Position numbers and translations under genes: made by a program. A stretch of DNA of 64,000 bases from an uncultured Alphaproteobacteria bacterium (GTDB lineage Bacteria > Pseudomonadota > Alphaproteobacteria > HIMB59 > GCA-002718135), in NCBI GenBank assembly GCA_902525035.1, contig CABZFN010000001.1, forward strand, positions 134,010-198,009. Direction: 5' to 3'. The notes beneath the pieces are model-generated. The model was not told the DNA's origin and searched no databases. It saw nothing but the letters and a program-made list of their open reading frames with translations. Within the stretch, counting starts at the first letter, position 1; each line of letters starts with the position of its first letter. Shown here in pieces: positions 11,107-22,079 of the stretch.

Positions 11107-11833
11107 CTACAAGATAATATTAGAATACGACGGGACTAATTATGTAGGTTGGCAACGTCAAGAAAATGGTCCTTCTGTTCAGCAATTGGTTGAAGAGGCA
11201 ATAGAAAAACTTTCTAAACAAAAAATAACACTTTTTGGAGCTGGTCGAACAGATGCAGGTGTACATGCAAGAGGACAGGTAGCTAATTTTGAATTAGAGC
11301 AACATTTTGATACTGATACTATTAGAGATGGCATTAATCATTATCTAAGACCCCAACAAATATCTGTTTTACATGCTCAAGAAGTGGATAAAGATTTTAA
11401 TTCTAGATTTTCAGCAAAATTGAGATGGTATGAATACAAGATCTTAAATAGAAGATCACCAATTACGTTAGAGCAAAATAAAGTTTGGTGTGTACATAAA
11501 AAAATAGATACTGAAAAAATAATAAAACAATCACAACAATTTATAGGTAAATTTGATTTGTCTGCTTTTAGATCAATAAATTGCCAATCGAAATCTCCAA
11601 TTAAATCTATTAATTCACTGGATATAAATTTTAATCATGATGAAATAAATTTTTTAATATCAGCTAAATCCTTTTTACATTCTCAAGTTAGAATCATGGT
11701 CGGCACACTAGTCGACATAGGATTAAATAAAATAGAAAAATCTATTTTAGAAATTATTCAATCCAAAAAAAGAGAATTTGCTGGAGTTACTGCACCACCT
11801 GAAGGATTATATTTATTGAAAATAGATTATTAA
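11099..11833 (+). CDS. truA: tRNA pseudouridine(38-40) synthase
   Basis: YDGTNYVGWQRQ, GAGRTDAGVHARGQVANF. Confidence 0.95.
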   Translation: MPNYKIILEYDGTNYVGWQRQENGPSVQQLVEEAIEKLSKQKITLFGAGRTDAGVHARGQVANFELEQHFDTDTIRDGINHYLRPQQISVLHAQEVDKDFNSRFSAKLRWYEYKILNRRSPITLEQNKVWCVHKKIDTEKIIKQSQQFIGKFDLSAFRSINCQSKSPIKSINSLDINFNHDEINFLISAKSFLHSQVRIMVGTLVDIGLNKIEKSILEIIQSKKREFAGVTAPPEGLYLLKIDY

Positions 11834-12393
11834 TAAAAGCCAATTTCTGATAAGCAAATATCTGCTTGAAAATCTTTAAATCCAGCAACCAGCCCTAATG
11901 TCTTTATATTCTGACCAACTAATTTTTTAGGTTGATAAGCATTTGATTTTTTAAATTCACTAAACGGTGCTTTTATTACTGTCCACTCAGAATTAGTTTT
12001 AAAACTATATTTATAATATTGCCATGGAGCCATCGTTAGAGCGGTTCTTACATGAATTGAATACTCTTCATTATTGCCAAATACTTTGAAATAAACACCC
12101 TCAAACTCCTCTGTTGATATTGAAGGTCTTAATTGATTTCTTATTTGTATAAAGCCACCATTATTTTCAGTAGTTACATCTCCTGTCATATGATAACAAT
12201 TAACATCATTAACTTTTGATATGATCGCTTTACCTTGTGATAATCCACCCATTACGCCATCAGTAAAAAAGGCCCAATTTTGACCTTGAGAAGAAATTCC
12301 GGGTGTTTCTAAATTATCAAGTATCATTTTATTTTGAGATTGAAGATTGAATGAAAAAAATAAAATAAAAACAAAAATTATTAAACTTTTCAA
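11830..12393 (-). CDS. CIA30 family protein (NDUFAF1-like), secreted
   Basis: Signal peptide then WAFFTDGVMGGLSQGKA CIA30 motif. Confidence 0.8.
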   Translation of the reverse strand: MKSLIIFVFILFFSFNLQSQNKMILDNLETPGISSQGQNWAFFTDGVMGGLSQGKAIISKVNDVNCYHMTGDVTTENNGGFIQIRNQLRPSISTEEFEGVYFKVFGNNEEYSIHVRTALTMAPWQYYKYSFKTNSEWTVIKAPFSEFKKSNAYQPKKLVGQNIKTLGLVAGFKDFQADICLSEIGFY

Positions 12394-12674
12394 TTTTTAC
12401 GATTTTCTGCTAATTTTTTTTTGATAAGAGATAAACCTGTTTCAACTTTTGATTTATATGATTCTTCAAATGCCTTTAACTGCCAATCTGAAAATCTAGA
12501 TTTTAGTTCAGATAAATTATTTTGTTTCCATTCATTAGAAGTGTTTTCGTCTTTCCAAATATCTTTTTCTTCATTGGTTCTTCCACAACCGTAGCAATAC
12601 CCTGAGATTGGGTCAGTTTTACATACGCTAATGCAAGGCGAAGTTACTTTGTTATGTTCCATGATAATATACAT
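12390..12674 (-). CDS. DUF1289 domain-containing protein
   Basis: SPCISVCKTDPISGYCYGCGRTNEE Cys motif; MEHNKV start at 12662 is an alternative. Confidence 0.8.
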   Translation of the reverse strand: MYIIMEHNKVTSPCISVCKTDPISGYCYGCGRTNEEKDIWKDENTSNEWKQNNLSELKSRFSDWQLKAFEESYKSKVETGLSLIKKKLAENRKN

Positions 12675-12723
12675 ATATTTTTTTTTAGTTTATTCCATTA
12701 AAACGATGTAAAACTTTAAAATT

Positions 12724-13689
12724 ATGACTGATTTTAGCTATTTAAATGTTGATAATGCTTATAAATTAATCAACCAAAAGGTAACAAAAACTCCTTTGGT
12801 AACTAATGATTACATAAATAATCTTTTAGAAGCTGAAATTTATTTTAAACTTGAGAATTTACAAAATACTGGATCATTTAAACTACGTGGAGCTACACAC
12901 AAAATTACAAAATTAATAGGAACTGTAAAAGACTCAGGTGTAGTAGCATATTCATCAGGTAATCATGCACAGGCTGTTGCCTATGCATCTATGATTAATA
13001 CTATTAGTGCAAAAATAATAATGCCTAAAACTGCACCTCAAATAAAAATTGAAAATACAAAAAAATATGGAGCAGAGGTAATATTATATGACACTTACTT
13101 TCAAAGTAGAGAAGAGATAGGAAATGAAATTCAAAAGAAAGATAATAGAGCTCTTATTAAACCCTATGATGATGAAGATATAATTGCTGGTCAGGGAACT
13201 GCAGCTATCGAAATTGTAAATGATTTGAAAGAGCAATCAATTGAACCTGATCTGTATTTATGTTGTTGTGGAGGTGGAGGGCTTATTGCAGGAACATCAA
13301 CATACCTTAAACATATTTTCCCAAATATAAAATCATATTCTGTAGAGCCTGAAGAATTTGATGACACAAAAAGATCTTTAGAAGCTGGTAAACTTATAGA
13401 AAATAAAAAAAATGCTAAATCTTTTTGTGATGCACTATTGGCACCACAACCTGGTAATATAACTTTTCAAATTAATTCAAATACTCTTGAAGGAGGACTA
13501 AGTGTTTCTGATGAAGAAGTAACAAAAACTATAATTTTGCTAGCTGAACAACTTAAAATAGTTGTGGAGCCAGGAGGAGCAGTTGCAGCTGCAGCAGCAT
13601 TTAATAATAAAATTGATGTTAAAAATAAAAAAATTATAGTCATGATTTCTGGTGGTAATATTGATTTAAGTTTATTTAATAAGTTATGA
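12724..13689 (+). CDS. Threonine/serine dehydratase or serine racemase-like PLP enzyme
   Basis: ENLQNTGSFKLRGA PLP lysine, SSGNHAQAVAYA, CCCGGGGLIAG. Confidence 0.88.
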   Translation: MTDFSYLNVDNAYKLINQKVTKTPLVTNDYINNLLEAEIYFKLENLQNTGSFKLRGATHKITKLIGTVKDSGVVAYSSGNHAQAVAYASMINTISAKIIMPKTAPQIKIENTKKYGAEVILYDTYFQSREEIGNEIQKKDNRALIKPYDDEDIIAGQGTAAIEIVNDLKEQSIEPDLYLCCCGGGGLIAGTSTYLKHIFPNIKSYSVEPEEFDDTKRSLEAGKLIENKKNAKSFCDALLAPQPGNITFQINSNTLEGGLSVSDEEVTKTIILLAEQLKIVVEPGGAVAAAAAFNNKIDVKNKKIIVMISGGNIDLSLFNKL

Positions 13690-15458
13690 TCAATCAATCA
13701 AATTTAAAGAAATTACAAAATCTATTAAAAGAAAAAGATATCGATATTTTTGTCATTAATAGAAGTGATGAATATTTAAATGAGTATATTTCTCCAAATT
13801 CAGAAAGATTAAAATTTATAACAAATTTTTCTGGTTCAGCAGGAAGAGCAATTATAACACCAACAAATGCATTCTTGTATATTGATGGACGATATACTTT
13901 TCAAGCGAATACTCAAATTAATGCCAAAGAGATTCACGCAAAACATTTAAATAGCTTTTGGACAGATTTAGAAAAAATTTTATTACAAGAAGAATATAAA
14001 ATTGCATTAGATCCAACTCTTCATTCAATTATAGAAATTGAAAAAGTGGAAAAAATGTTAGAGAATTCAACATCACAACTCCAATTAATAGATAAAAATT
14101 TTGTTGATTTAATATGGGAAAATCAACCACAAACTCAGTATACAGATATATTTGATCACCCAACAAGTTTTGCTGGTCAGGGCAGAAGTGAAAAACTAGA
14201 TATTTTAAAAAAATTTTTAGATCAAAATGAGATTGATCATTACTTTGTTTCTGGGCTTGATAATATTGCTTGGCTATTAAATTTAAGAGCAGATGATATT
14301 AAATATACACCGCTGCTTTATTCTTATCTTCTAATTTCAAAAAATAATAAACACTCTTTGTATATTAAAGAGTCTGCAATGCCAGAAATACTGAAAAAAG
14401 AAATCCAAACATTAATAAATATTAATAATATTGAAAACATCAGATCAATTTTTAATAATATTAATTCATCTGAATCAATAGGTTTAGATTTTAATTCCAC
14501 CACTTATTATTTTTTAGATCTTTTAAGAAAACAAAAAATAAGTATTAAAAATTTAGCAAATCCATGTATTTTGTTAAAAGCTATCAAAAATGAAACTGAA
14601 CTAGATGGAGCCAAAAAAGCACATATAAGAGATGGTGTTAGTATTACCAAATATATTTATTGGTTAAAAAATATCATGGATCCCAAATCAAATGATGAAA
14701 TAAGTGTTGCACATCATTTAGAAAATCTTCGAAGAAAAAATAAATTATTTCATTCTCTATCTTTTGATACAATATCAGCAATTGATAAAAATGCAGCCCT
14801 TCCTCATTACCGTGTTACTGAAGAAGGTAAATCATCTTTCTCCAAAAATAATATTTACCTTGTTGACTCGGGGGGTCAATATTCTGATGGAACAACAGAT
14901 ATAACAAGAACTATAATTTTAGGTAAACCAACAACAGAACAAAGAGATAGATTTACGAGAGTTCTTAAAGGTCATATAGCCTTATCAAATCATGTTTTTG
15001 AAAAGGGAACAAAAGGAACTGATATTGATTATCTGGCAAGAAAAAGTCTGCAAGAAATTAATTTAGATTATGATCATGGGACAGGTCACGGTATTGGAAG
15101 TTTTTTAAGTGTACACGAAGGACCGCAAAGAATAGCTAAGAAATCAATGTTTGAAAGTATAGAATTAATACCTGGAATGATTATTTCAAATGAACCAGGA
15201 TATTATAAGGAAAATGAATATGGAATAAGAACAGAAAATCTAATACTTGTTAAAGAAAAATCTGATGGGAGATTGTTCTTTGAGAATATATCATGGTGCC
15301 CTATTGATAGAGATCTCATAAATATAGAGATGCTTAAATTTGATGAGTTAGAATGGTTAAACTCTTATCATTATAAAGTTTATCAGAAATTGAAGGATTA
15401 TTTAGACCAAAAAGAGCGTATTTGGCTTAAAGAAGTTACAGAGAAGTTAGATTATTAA
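13686..15458 (+). CDS. Xaa-Pro aminopeptidase (M24 family)
   Basis: VDSGGQYSDGTTDITRT, DHGTGHGIGSFLSVHEGPQ, NEPGYY. Confidence 0.92.
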   Translation: MINQSNLKKLQNLLKEKDIDIFVINRSDEYLNEYISPNSERLKFITNFSGSAGRAIITPTNAFLYIDGRYTFQANTQINAKEIHAKHLNSFWTDLEKILLQEEYKIALDPTLHSIIEIEKVEKMLENSTSQLQLIDKNFVDLIWENQPQTQYTDIFDHPTSFAGQGRSEKLDILKKFLDQNEIDHYFVSGLDNIAWLLNLRADDIKYTPLLYSYLLISKNNKHSLYIKESAMPEILKKEIQTLININNIENIRSIFNNINSSESIGLDFNSTTYYFLDLLRKQKISIKNLANPCILLKAIKNETELDGAKKAHIRDGVSITKYIYWLKNIMDPKSNDEISVAHHLENLRRKNKLFHSLSFDTISAIDKNAALPHYRVTEEGKSSFSKNNIYLVDSGGQYSDGTTDITRTIILGKPTTEQRDRFTRVLKGHIALSNHVFEKGTKGTDIDYLARKSLQEINLDYDHGTGHGIGSFLSVHEGPQRIAKKSMFESIELIPGMIISNEPGYYKENEYGIRTENLILVKEKSDGRLFFENISWCPIDRDLINIEMLKFDELEWLNSYHYKVYQKLKDYLDQKERIWLKEVTEKLDY

Positions 15459-15475
15459 AAAATCCACCTATTCTA

Positions 15476-15652
15476 TTATGCGGCTTTAGAGTTAGTATCA
15501 AAATCAGACTTTAAAAGGTATTTATCTAGTTCGATCTTCCATTCATTACCATACTCACTTTTGAAATACTTTATTAGTTCTTTATCAGTAGAACTATCAT
15601 TACTGTTTAATTCGTCATACATTTTGTTGAAAAATCCAAATACATTTAACAT
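15476..15652 (-). CDS. Uncharacterised 58-aa small protein
   Basis: Not in ORF track (<60 aa): MLNVFGFFNKMYDELNSNDSSTDKELIKYFKSEYGNEWKIELDKYLLKSDFDTNSKAA*, preceded by GAAAGGTAATTTATG (SD-like AGG). Confidence 0.6.
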   Translation of the reverse strand: MLNVFGFFNKMYDELNSNDSSTDKELIKYFKSEYGNEWKIELDKYLLKSDFDTNSKAA

Positions 15653-15812
15653 AAATTACCTTTCTAATAATAATTATTTAGTTAAAAATGACATGCAATT
15701 AAAGTATCAATAAATGAAAATAGATATGTTCTAAATGCATACACAAAAATATCTATTTTATAAGGAAATTAATGTTAATAACAAAACAGGTTAATTTAAA
15801 TATTATTTATCA

Positions 15813-16916
15813 ATGATTGTTATTCTAACTCAATGTTTTCCATCAAAAGTAGGAGGTATTGAAACATTAGTTTACAATATAGCCAAATTCCTTAGCAAAA
15901 ATAAAAAAGTGATTGTTTTAGCTGATACACAAAATATATCTAATGATAAAATTTTTGATATAAATGAAAAAAATTTTCAAATAAAAAGATTTCGTGGTTT
16001 AAAATTTTTACGAAAAAGAAAAAAATTAAAAGAATTAGTAAATATATTTTCTTTGAATCATATTGAGGCAGTTATAGGTGATAGTTGGAAAAGTCTAGAG
16101 TTGCCAATCATTTTTCTAAACAAAAATAAAATACCAACAATAAGTCTTATTCACGGAAATGAAATAATAATAAAAAATGAAAAACATAAAAAAAGAATTC
16201 AAAATATACTTGAGCTTACAAATGGTATTGTAACCAATTCTAATTTTACTACAAAACTTCTAAGTGAAATAAGTAATAAACTACAAAATATACATGTTAT
16301 ATATCCAGGTATTGATCTTACAAACAAATACACTGAGGAAAGAGTTAATCTGAATAAAGGAACACCTACTTTATTAACTTTAGCAAGGCTTGAAAAAAGA
16401 AAAGGTCATTCATTAATTTTAAGATCAATATATAATCTAAAAAATTTGTATCCTAAAATCCAGTATATCATTGCTGGTGAAGGATATGAATTAGATAATA
16501 TTAAAAAACTAATTAAAAAATATAGCTTAGAACAAAATGTTAATTTAGTTGGAACAATTAATGAGAATCAAAAAAATTATATATTTTCTAAAACTGATAT
16601 TATGGTTATGCCAACTTCAGATGAAATACATGAGAAGTCTATTGAAGGATTTGGTATATCATACATTGAGGCAGCTAAATTTGGGATACCATCAATTGCA
16701 TCAAATGTAGGGGGTACACCAGAAGCTGTATTACATAAAAATACTGGCCTAATTATTAATGAAATTAGTGAATTAGATGATGCAATACAAAAGCTGATCG
16801 AAGATAAAAACTTTAGATTTGAATTAGGCGAAAATGCAAAAATCCGAGCAGAAAAAGAACTAAATTGGGAGACTCAAATAAACAAATACAATAAATTAAT
16901 AACAAATATTCAATGA
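15813..16916 (+). CDS. Glycosyltransferase family 4-type
   Basis: TLARLEKRKGH, IAGEGYELDNIKKLI, EGFGISYIEAAKFGIPSIASNVGGTPEAV. Confidence 0.88.
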   Translation: MIVILTQCFPSKVGGIETLVYNIAKFLSKNKKVIVLADTQNISNDKIFDINEKNFQIKRFRGLKFLRKRKKLKELVNIFSLNHIEAVIGDSWKSLELPIIFLNKNKIPTISLIHGNEIIIKNEKHKKRIQNILELTNGIVTNSNFTTKLLSEISNKLQNIHVIYPGIDLTNKYTEERVNLNKGTPTLLTLARLEKRKGHSLILRSIYNLKNLYPKIQYIIAGEGYELDNIKKLIKKYSLEQNVNLVGTINENQKNYIFSKTDIMVMPTSDEIHEKSIEGFGISYIEAAKFGIPSIASNVGGTPEAVLHKNTGLIINEISELDDAIQKLIEDKNFRFELGENAKIRAEKELNWETQINKYNKLITNIQ

Positions 16917-17848
16917 GTATATTGTTCCATAATGTAACTTTCGACAATATTAATATTTATAAAAAAACTATAAAAAAATATTTTAAAGATGAAAAAATTA
17001 TTTCTATTAATGATTATAAAAAATTTAATGATGTAGAATATGCAATAATCTGGGATTTACCAGATACAGTTCTTTCTAAGCTAAAAAACTTAAAAGTTAT
17101 TTTCTCTATGGGCGCTGGAGTTGATCATATTTTAAAATTAAAAAATTATGATAAAAAAGTACCTATAATTAGAATAAAAGATCCTGAAATGGGCAAGAGA
17201 ATAGCAAATTACTCTTTGGCTCAAATATTAAACTACCAATTAAACTTTAAAATTTTTCAAAATTCTCAAAACAAAAAATATTGGTCTGGAGAAAGAACAC
17301 CTATCGATAATGAAAACTTAACTATAGGTATTCTTGGCTTAGGTTTTCTAGGAACTTATATTGCCAAAGTCTTAATCAAATTAAAATACAATGTAATTGG
17401 TTATAAAAAATCTATCGTTCGCTCTTCGAATATAAAAACATATTCAAAAAAAAACTTAAATAAATTTATCAAAAATTCAGATATTATTGTTTCGATTTTA
17501 CCTGCTACACCTCAAACAGACAATATTATAAACACATCATTCTTAAAAAAAATGAAAAAAAAATCTTGTTTAATAAATATTGGCAGAGGAAACGCTATAG
17601 ACGAAAACGCACTAATAAAACATCTAAAAAGAAACAAAGAGTTTTATGCTTATTTAGATGTATTTAAAAATGAACCATTAAAATCGTCAAGTAAACTTTG
17701 GACTTTACCAAATGTTACCATTACTCCACATGTAGCAGGAGTTACAGCAATAGAGTCTGCAATAAAATACATGTTTAAGAAATATAAAATGTATAAAAAA
17801 AATAATACATTAAAATCTGATGTTAAATCTATAAAGAATTTTTATTAA
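16913..17848 (+). CDS. D-2-hydroxyacid dehydrogenase (glyoxylate/hydroxypyruvate reductase A-like)
   Basis: GILGLGFLGTYIAKVL Rossmann, INIGRGNAIDENAL, TLPNVTITPHVAGVT. Confidence 0.85.
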   Translation: MSILFHNVTFDNINIYKKTIKKYFKDEKIISINDYKKFNDVEYAIIWDLPDTVLSKLKNLKVIFSMGAGVDHILKLKNYDKKVPIIRIKDPEMGKRIANYSLAQILNYQLNFKIFQNSQNKKYWSGERTPIDNENLTIGILGLGFLGTYIAKVLIKLKYNVIGYKKSIVRSSNIKTYSKKNLNKFIKNSDIIVSILPATPQTDNIINTSFLKKMKKKSCLINIGRGNAIDENALIKHLKRNKEFYAYLDVFKNEPLKSSSKLWTLPNVTITPHVAGVTAIESAIKYMFKKYKMYKKNNTLKSDVKSIKNFY

Positions 17849-17876
17849 AATTAGGGTTTATTAAAATTTGGAATAT

Positions 17877-19049
17877 TTACTTGAAATAATTTTCCAAAAT
17901 TTTAAAATATATTTTCTCAAGTTGTATGATATCTTCAATGTATACAAACTCATCAACCTTATGAAGAGTTTGATTTCTAAGACCAAACTCTACTACTTCA
18001 CAAAAGTTCTTTATATATCTTGCATCAGAAGTACCACCATCGGTTGCTTGCTCAGGTGGGCTATTTCTTCCTGTAACATCAGAAATTGATTGCGAAATAA
18101 TATTATATAAATCACCGGGTTTATTTAGAAATGACTCAGCCGTTGCATCATATGTATAAGTGCAACTAGCTTTTTCCAGTTTAGAGAAAATTTTTTCTAT
18201 TTTATTATCAATCCATTTTATAATTGAGTCAGATGAGTGCATATCATTAAATCTAATATTAACTGTTGCTTTAGCTAATTCCGGAATTACGTTTTGAACG
18301 GGGTTGCCAATATCAATAGTAGCGATTTGAACTGATGTTGGTAAAAAATTTTCATTACCTTCATCTAGCGGCTCTTCTAATATACTATTTAATAAATTCA
18401 CTAAGTGATGTGAAGAATTTTCAGCTAAATGAGAATTCGCAGTATGTCCTTGAATACCTTTTACTTGAAAAAAGAAACTAACTGATCCCCTTCTTCCAAT
18501 TTTTATTTTATCGCCAACCTCATTTTTAGAAGTTGGTTCACCAACAAGACAATGATCAAATTTATAATTTTGTTTGCTTGCCCATTCTAGCATTCTTGGT
18601 GTGCCATTTACAGAATCTCTTTCTTCATCACCTGTAATAATAAATGAAATTTTACCTGGAAGATTTTTATACTTATCTGCAAATCTTTTGGCGGCACTAA
18701 TAAAACATGCAACACTGCTTTTCATATCTTCACTTCCTCTTCCATAAAGTTTACCATCATCTATTTTTGCTGAAAAAGGAGGATATTTCCAAGAACTTTC
18801 ATTTCCTACTGGAACTACATCTGTGTGACCAGCATATACAAAATGCTTTCCTTCATTTCCTATCGTTGCAAATAAATTTTTTACTTCATAAGAATTGTTT
18901 CCAGAGAAAGTTAATGGATGACAGTCACATCCCATAGCATGTAGATGATTTGCTACGATTGTTAAAGCGCCTTCATCTTTTGGAGTTACACTTGCACATT
19001 TAACTAAGGATTGTGTAAGATTAACTGGATCAAAATTAATTTCTGACAT
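17877..19049 (-). CDS. dapE: Succinyl-diaminopimelate desuccinylase
   Basis: YAGHTDVVPVG, GRGSEDMKSSVACF, TGDEERDSVNGT. Confidence 0.93.
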   Translation of the reverse strand: MSEINFDPVNLTQSLVKCASVTPKDEGALTIVANHLHAMGCDCHPLTFSGNNSYEVKNLFATIGNEGKHFVYAGHTDVVPVGNESSWKYPPFSAKIDDGKLYGRGSEDMKSSVACFISAAKRFADKYKNLPGKISFIITGDEERDSVNGTPRMLEWASKQNYKFDHCLVGEPTSKNEVGDKIKIGRRGSVSFFFQVKGIQGHTANSHLAENSSHHLVNLLNSILEEPLDEGNENFLPTSVQIATIDIGNPVQNVIPELAKATVNIRFNDMHSSDSIIKWIDNKIEKIFSKLEKASCTYTYDATAESFLNKPGDLYNIISQSISDVTGRNSPPEQATDGGTSDARYIKNFCEVVEFGLRNQTLHKVDEFVYIEDIIQLEKIYFKILENYFK

Positions 19050-19873
19050 TAATCTCTTAAAAGATCATTGATTGATGTTTTACTTCTGGTCTTTTCATCA
19101 ACTCTTTTAACAATAACAGCACAGTATAAAGAAGGATTAATATACCCTTCTTTTTTTCCTGGTAACGTACCTGGTACCACAACTGAATACGCTGGAACTT
19201 TTCCCATATGAATTTCTCCAGTTGATCGATCGACTATTTTTGTAGACGCTCCAATAAATACACCCATTGATAAAACCGCACCTTCACCAACTATAACACC
19301 TTCAGCTACTTCACTTCTTGCTCCAATAAAACAATTGTCTTCAATAATTACAGGATTTGCTTGAATAGGTTCAAGTACACCGCCAATACCAGCACCTCCA
19401 GAAATATGACAGTTTTTACCTATTTGCGCACATGAGCCAACTGTTGCCCAAGTATCAATCATTGTTCCTTCATCAACATATGCACCAAGATTTACAAAAG
19501 AAGGCATTAAAACAACACCTTTAGCAATAAATGCAGATTTTCTTACAACAGCATCTGGGACATACCTAAATCCTGCTTTCAGATGATCATCTTTAGTCCA
19601 ACTTGCAGTTTTACTTTCTACTTTGTCAAACCAAGTAGCATGTGATGCTTTAAGAATGTCATTATCATTTAATCTGAAACTTAAAAGAATTGCCTTTTTA
19701 ATCCATTGATTAACTTGCCATTCATTATCAATTTTTTCGCAAACCCTTATGATACCACTATCGAGTTTGTTTAATGTGTCATCTACAGCATTTCTAATAT
19801 CCCCTGAAGTATTTACATTAATATTTTCTTTATCATCAAAAGCATCATTAATAATTTTTTCAAGATCACTCAT
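19049..19873 (-). CDS. dapD: 2,3,4,5-tetrahydropyridine-2,6-dicarboxylate N-succinyltransferase
   Basis: Left-handed beta helix repeats, [25 protein letters not shown]; overlap with dapE. Confidence 0.94.
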   Translation of the reverse strand: MSDLEKIINDAFDDKENINVNTSGDIRNAVDDTLNKLDSGIIRVCEKIDNEWQVNQWIKKAILLSFRLNDNDILKASHATWFDKVESKTASWTKDDHLKAGFRYVPDAVVRKSAFIAKGVVLMPSFVNLGAYVDEGTMIDTWATVGSCAQIGKNCHISGGAGIGGVLEPIQANPVIIEDNCFIGARSEVAEGVIVGEGAVLSMGVFIGASTKIVDRSTGEIHMGKVPAYSVVVPGTLPGKKEGYINPSLYCAVIVKRVDEKTRSKTSINDLLRD

Positions 19874-20544
19874 AATTTACCCTCATTTACATCTTTTAAA
19901 AATAAACTCAAATCTCTTGTTTTAAAATCTAAATATTCTTTCGATGCTGCAATATCATCTGAAAAATTCTCATAACCTGCATCCACCCAAACAGGGGTAA
20001 AGCCAACTTTCTTTGCGGGTACTAAATTTTTAGCTATATCATCAAACATAGCAGAAGAATTTGCATCTATTTTAAATAACTCAATAATTTGATTGTAAGG
20101 GTTGATTTCGGGTTTTGGAATATAATTTGCCATTTTTATATCAAAAATTTCATCAAAAAAATTTGTTAGATCAATTCTATCTAAAATATCTAAGGCATGT
20201 TTCTCATTAGCATTAGTATAAATAATTTTTCTACCCTCAAGTTTATGTAGTTCATAATTTAAATTTTTATTTGGACTAACTATGGAATAATCTAATTTAT
20301 GTACTTCTTCTAAAAAATAATCTGCTTCAACACCGTGATTATCCATTAACCCTCTTAAGGTTGTTCCATGTTGTTTATAATATTTTGATTGTAATTTCTT
20401 TGCATCAGATAAATTCATATCTAAATTTTTGGCAATAAATTCACCCATTAACTTATGAACTTGCTGAAAAATTCCACTATCAGCAGAATATAATGTGTTA
20501 TCCAAATCAAATATCCACGTATTTATTTTATCTCTAAATTTCAT
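19870..20544 (-). CDS. HAD-superfamily pyrimidine 5'-nucleotidase
   Basis: [36 protein letters not shown]. Confidence 0.88.
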   Translation of the reverse strand: MKFRDKINTWIFDLDNTLYSADSGIFQQVHKLMGEFIAKNLDMNLSDAKKLQSKYYKQHGTTLRGLMDNHGVEADYFLEEVHKLDYSIVSPNKNLNYELHKLEGRKIIYTNANEKHALDILDRIDLTNFFDEIFDIKMANYIPKPEINPYNQIIELFKIDANSSAMFDDIAKNLVPAKKVGFTPVWVDAGYENFSDDIAASKEYLDFKTRDLSLFLKDVNEGKL

Positions 20545-21456
20545 TTAATTATTACTTATTTGTGTTCCAATACCATGTTCAGTGAATAGTTCTAGTATAA
20601 CTGAATGTGGAATTCTACCATCTAGAATTGTAGATTTAGAAACACCTTTTTCCATAGCATCAATGCATGTTTGAATTTTAGGTTTCATTCCCCCTGAAAT
20701 ATAATCCATACCAGATATTTCTATTGCTTCTTTTAATGTTAATGAGGATATTAATTTTTTTTCTTCATTAAAAATACCAGGAACATCAGTTAATAATAGT
20801 AGTTTACTTGCCTTCAATTCACCAGCAACAAAGCCAGCAACTGTGTCAGCATTAATATTATAAGTAAAATTTTGTTCATCTTTACCTAGAGGTGAAATAA
20901 CTGGTATTTGATCTTTTTTTATAAAATCTTCTAAAATATTTATATTTAAAGATTTTGGTTCTCCAACAAAACCAATATCAACAATTTTTTCAATATTTGA
21001 ATCACTATCTTTTAATTCTATGTTCAGTTTTGTTGCGGTAATTAAATTATCACTTCCAGAGATGCCAATTGCCTTCCCACCTGAGGTAGAAATAGAGTCA
21101 ACTATTTCAGAATTAATATCTTTTGACAAAACTTCTTCAACAACTTTAATTGTTTCCTTATCTGTAACTCTTAATCCCTCAACAAAATTAGAAGCTAAAT
21201 TTTTGGATTTTAATCTTTCACCAATTTGTGGTCCACCTCCATGAATTATTACAGGTGAAATGCCAACTTCTTTTAACAAACCAATATCTCTTGAAAAACT
21301 TTCAGAGAGTTTTTTATCTCCCATTGCATGCCCACCATACTTTATAACAATAGTATCTCCGCTATGTTCTCTTATGTAAGGAAGAGCTTCAACTAATGTA
21401 GAAGCTTTATGAATAAAATAAGCTTGATCACTTTCTGATAAAAAATCAAATTTCAT
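20545..21456 (-). CDS. argB: Acetylglutamate kinase
   Basis: IVIKYGGHAMGD, VIIHGGGPQIG, NINADTVAGFVA. Confidence 0.95.
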   Translation of the reverse strand: MKFDFLSESDQAYFIHKASTLVEALPYIREHSGDTIVIKYGGHAMGDKKLSESFSRDIGLLKEVGISPVIIHGGGPQIGERLKSKNLASNFVEGLRVTDKETIKVVEEVLSKDINSEIVDSISTSGGKAIGISGSDNLITATKLNIELKDSDSNIEKIVDIGFVGEPKSLNINILEDFIKKDQIPVISPLGKDEQNFTYNINADTVAGFVAGELKASKLLLLTDVPGIFNEEKKLISSLTLKEAIEISGMDYISGGMKPKIQTCIDAMEKGVSKSTILDGRIPHSVILELFTEHGIGTQISNN

Positions 21457-22079
21457 GATGATTGTGAAATCCCGTATATAGATCTTTGGATTTCAGTAAT
21501 ACCATTATTTTTCTTTGTTTCAGATTGATAGATATTTTCAAAAGAATCTTTATAATTTTTCATTAAACTCAGAATTGATTTCTTTTGGTAATCTAAATAA
21601 CTTTTAGAAACCTTATCGATTTTTGTTAAAATTATTGAGAATTTTCTAGAACAACTGCCTAATAAATCAAACATATCTATATCAGAATTTTTAATTCCAA
21701 CCTTTGAGTCTATTAGTAAAAAAACATGATCTAGTTTATCTCTATTTTCAATATACTCTTCTATAAGTGTCATTAGATTTTCTCTTGCAACTTTTGATAC
21801 TTTTGCAAAACCATAACCCGGTAAATCTATCATATTAATTTTTTCACTAATAACGAAAATATTTATCGCCTGTGTTCTTCCCGGTGTTTTACTTGTTTTA
21901 GCTAATTTTTTAGTTCCAGTTATTGAATTAATTAAGCTTGATTTTCCAACGTTTGACCTTCCTATAAAACAACATTCCCTTTTAATCTCTAAGTAAGGAA
22001 TATCTTTATACGAAGGAAATGAACCTACAAACTTATTGTTATTGAAAAACTTATTTAGATTTTTATTTAAGCTAGCCAT
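21453..22079 (-). CDS. engB: Ribosome biogenesis GTP-binding protein YihA/YsxC (EngB)
   Basis: GRSNVGKSSLIN, DLPGYGFAKVS, TKIDK. Confidence 0.94.
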   Translation of the reverse strand: MASLNKNLNKFFNNNKFVGSFPSYKDIPYLEIKRECCFIGRSNVGKSSLINSITGTKKLAKTSKTPGRTQAINIFVISEKINMIDLPGYGFAKVSKVARENLMTLIEEYIENRDKLDHVFLLIDSKVGIKNSDIDMFDLLGSCSRKFSIILTKIDKVSKSYLDYQKKSILSLMKNYKDSFENIYQSETKKNNGITEIQRSIYGISQSS

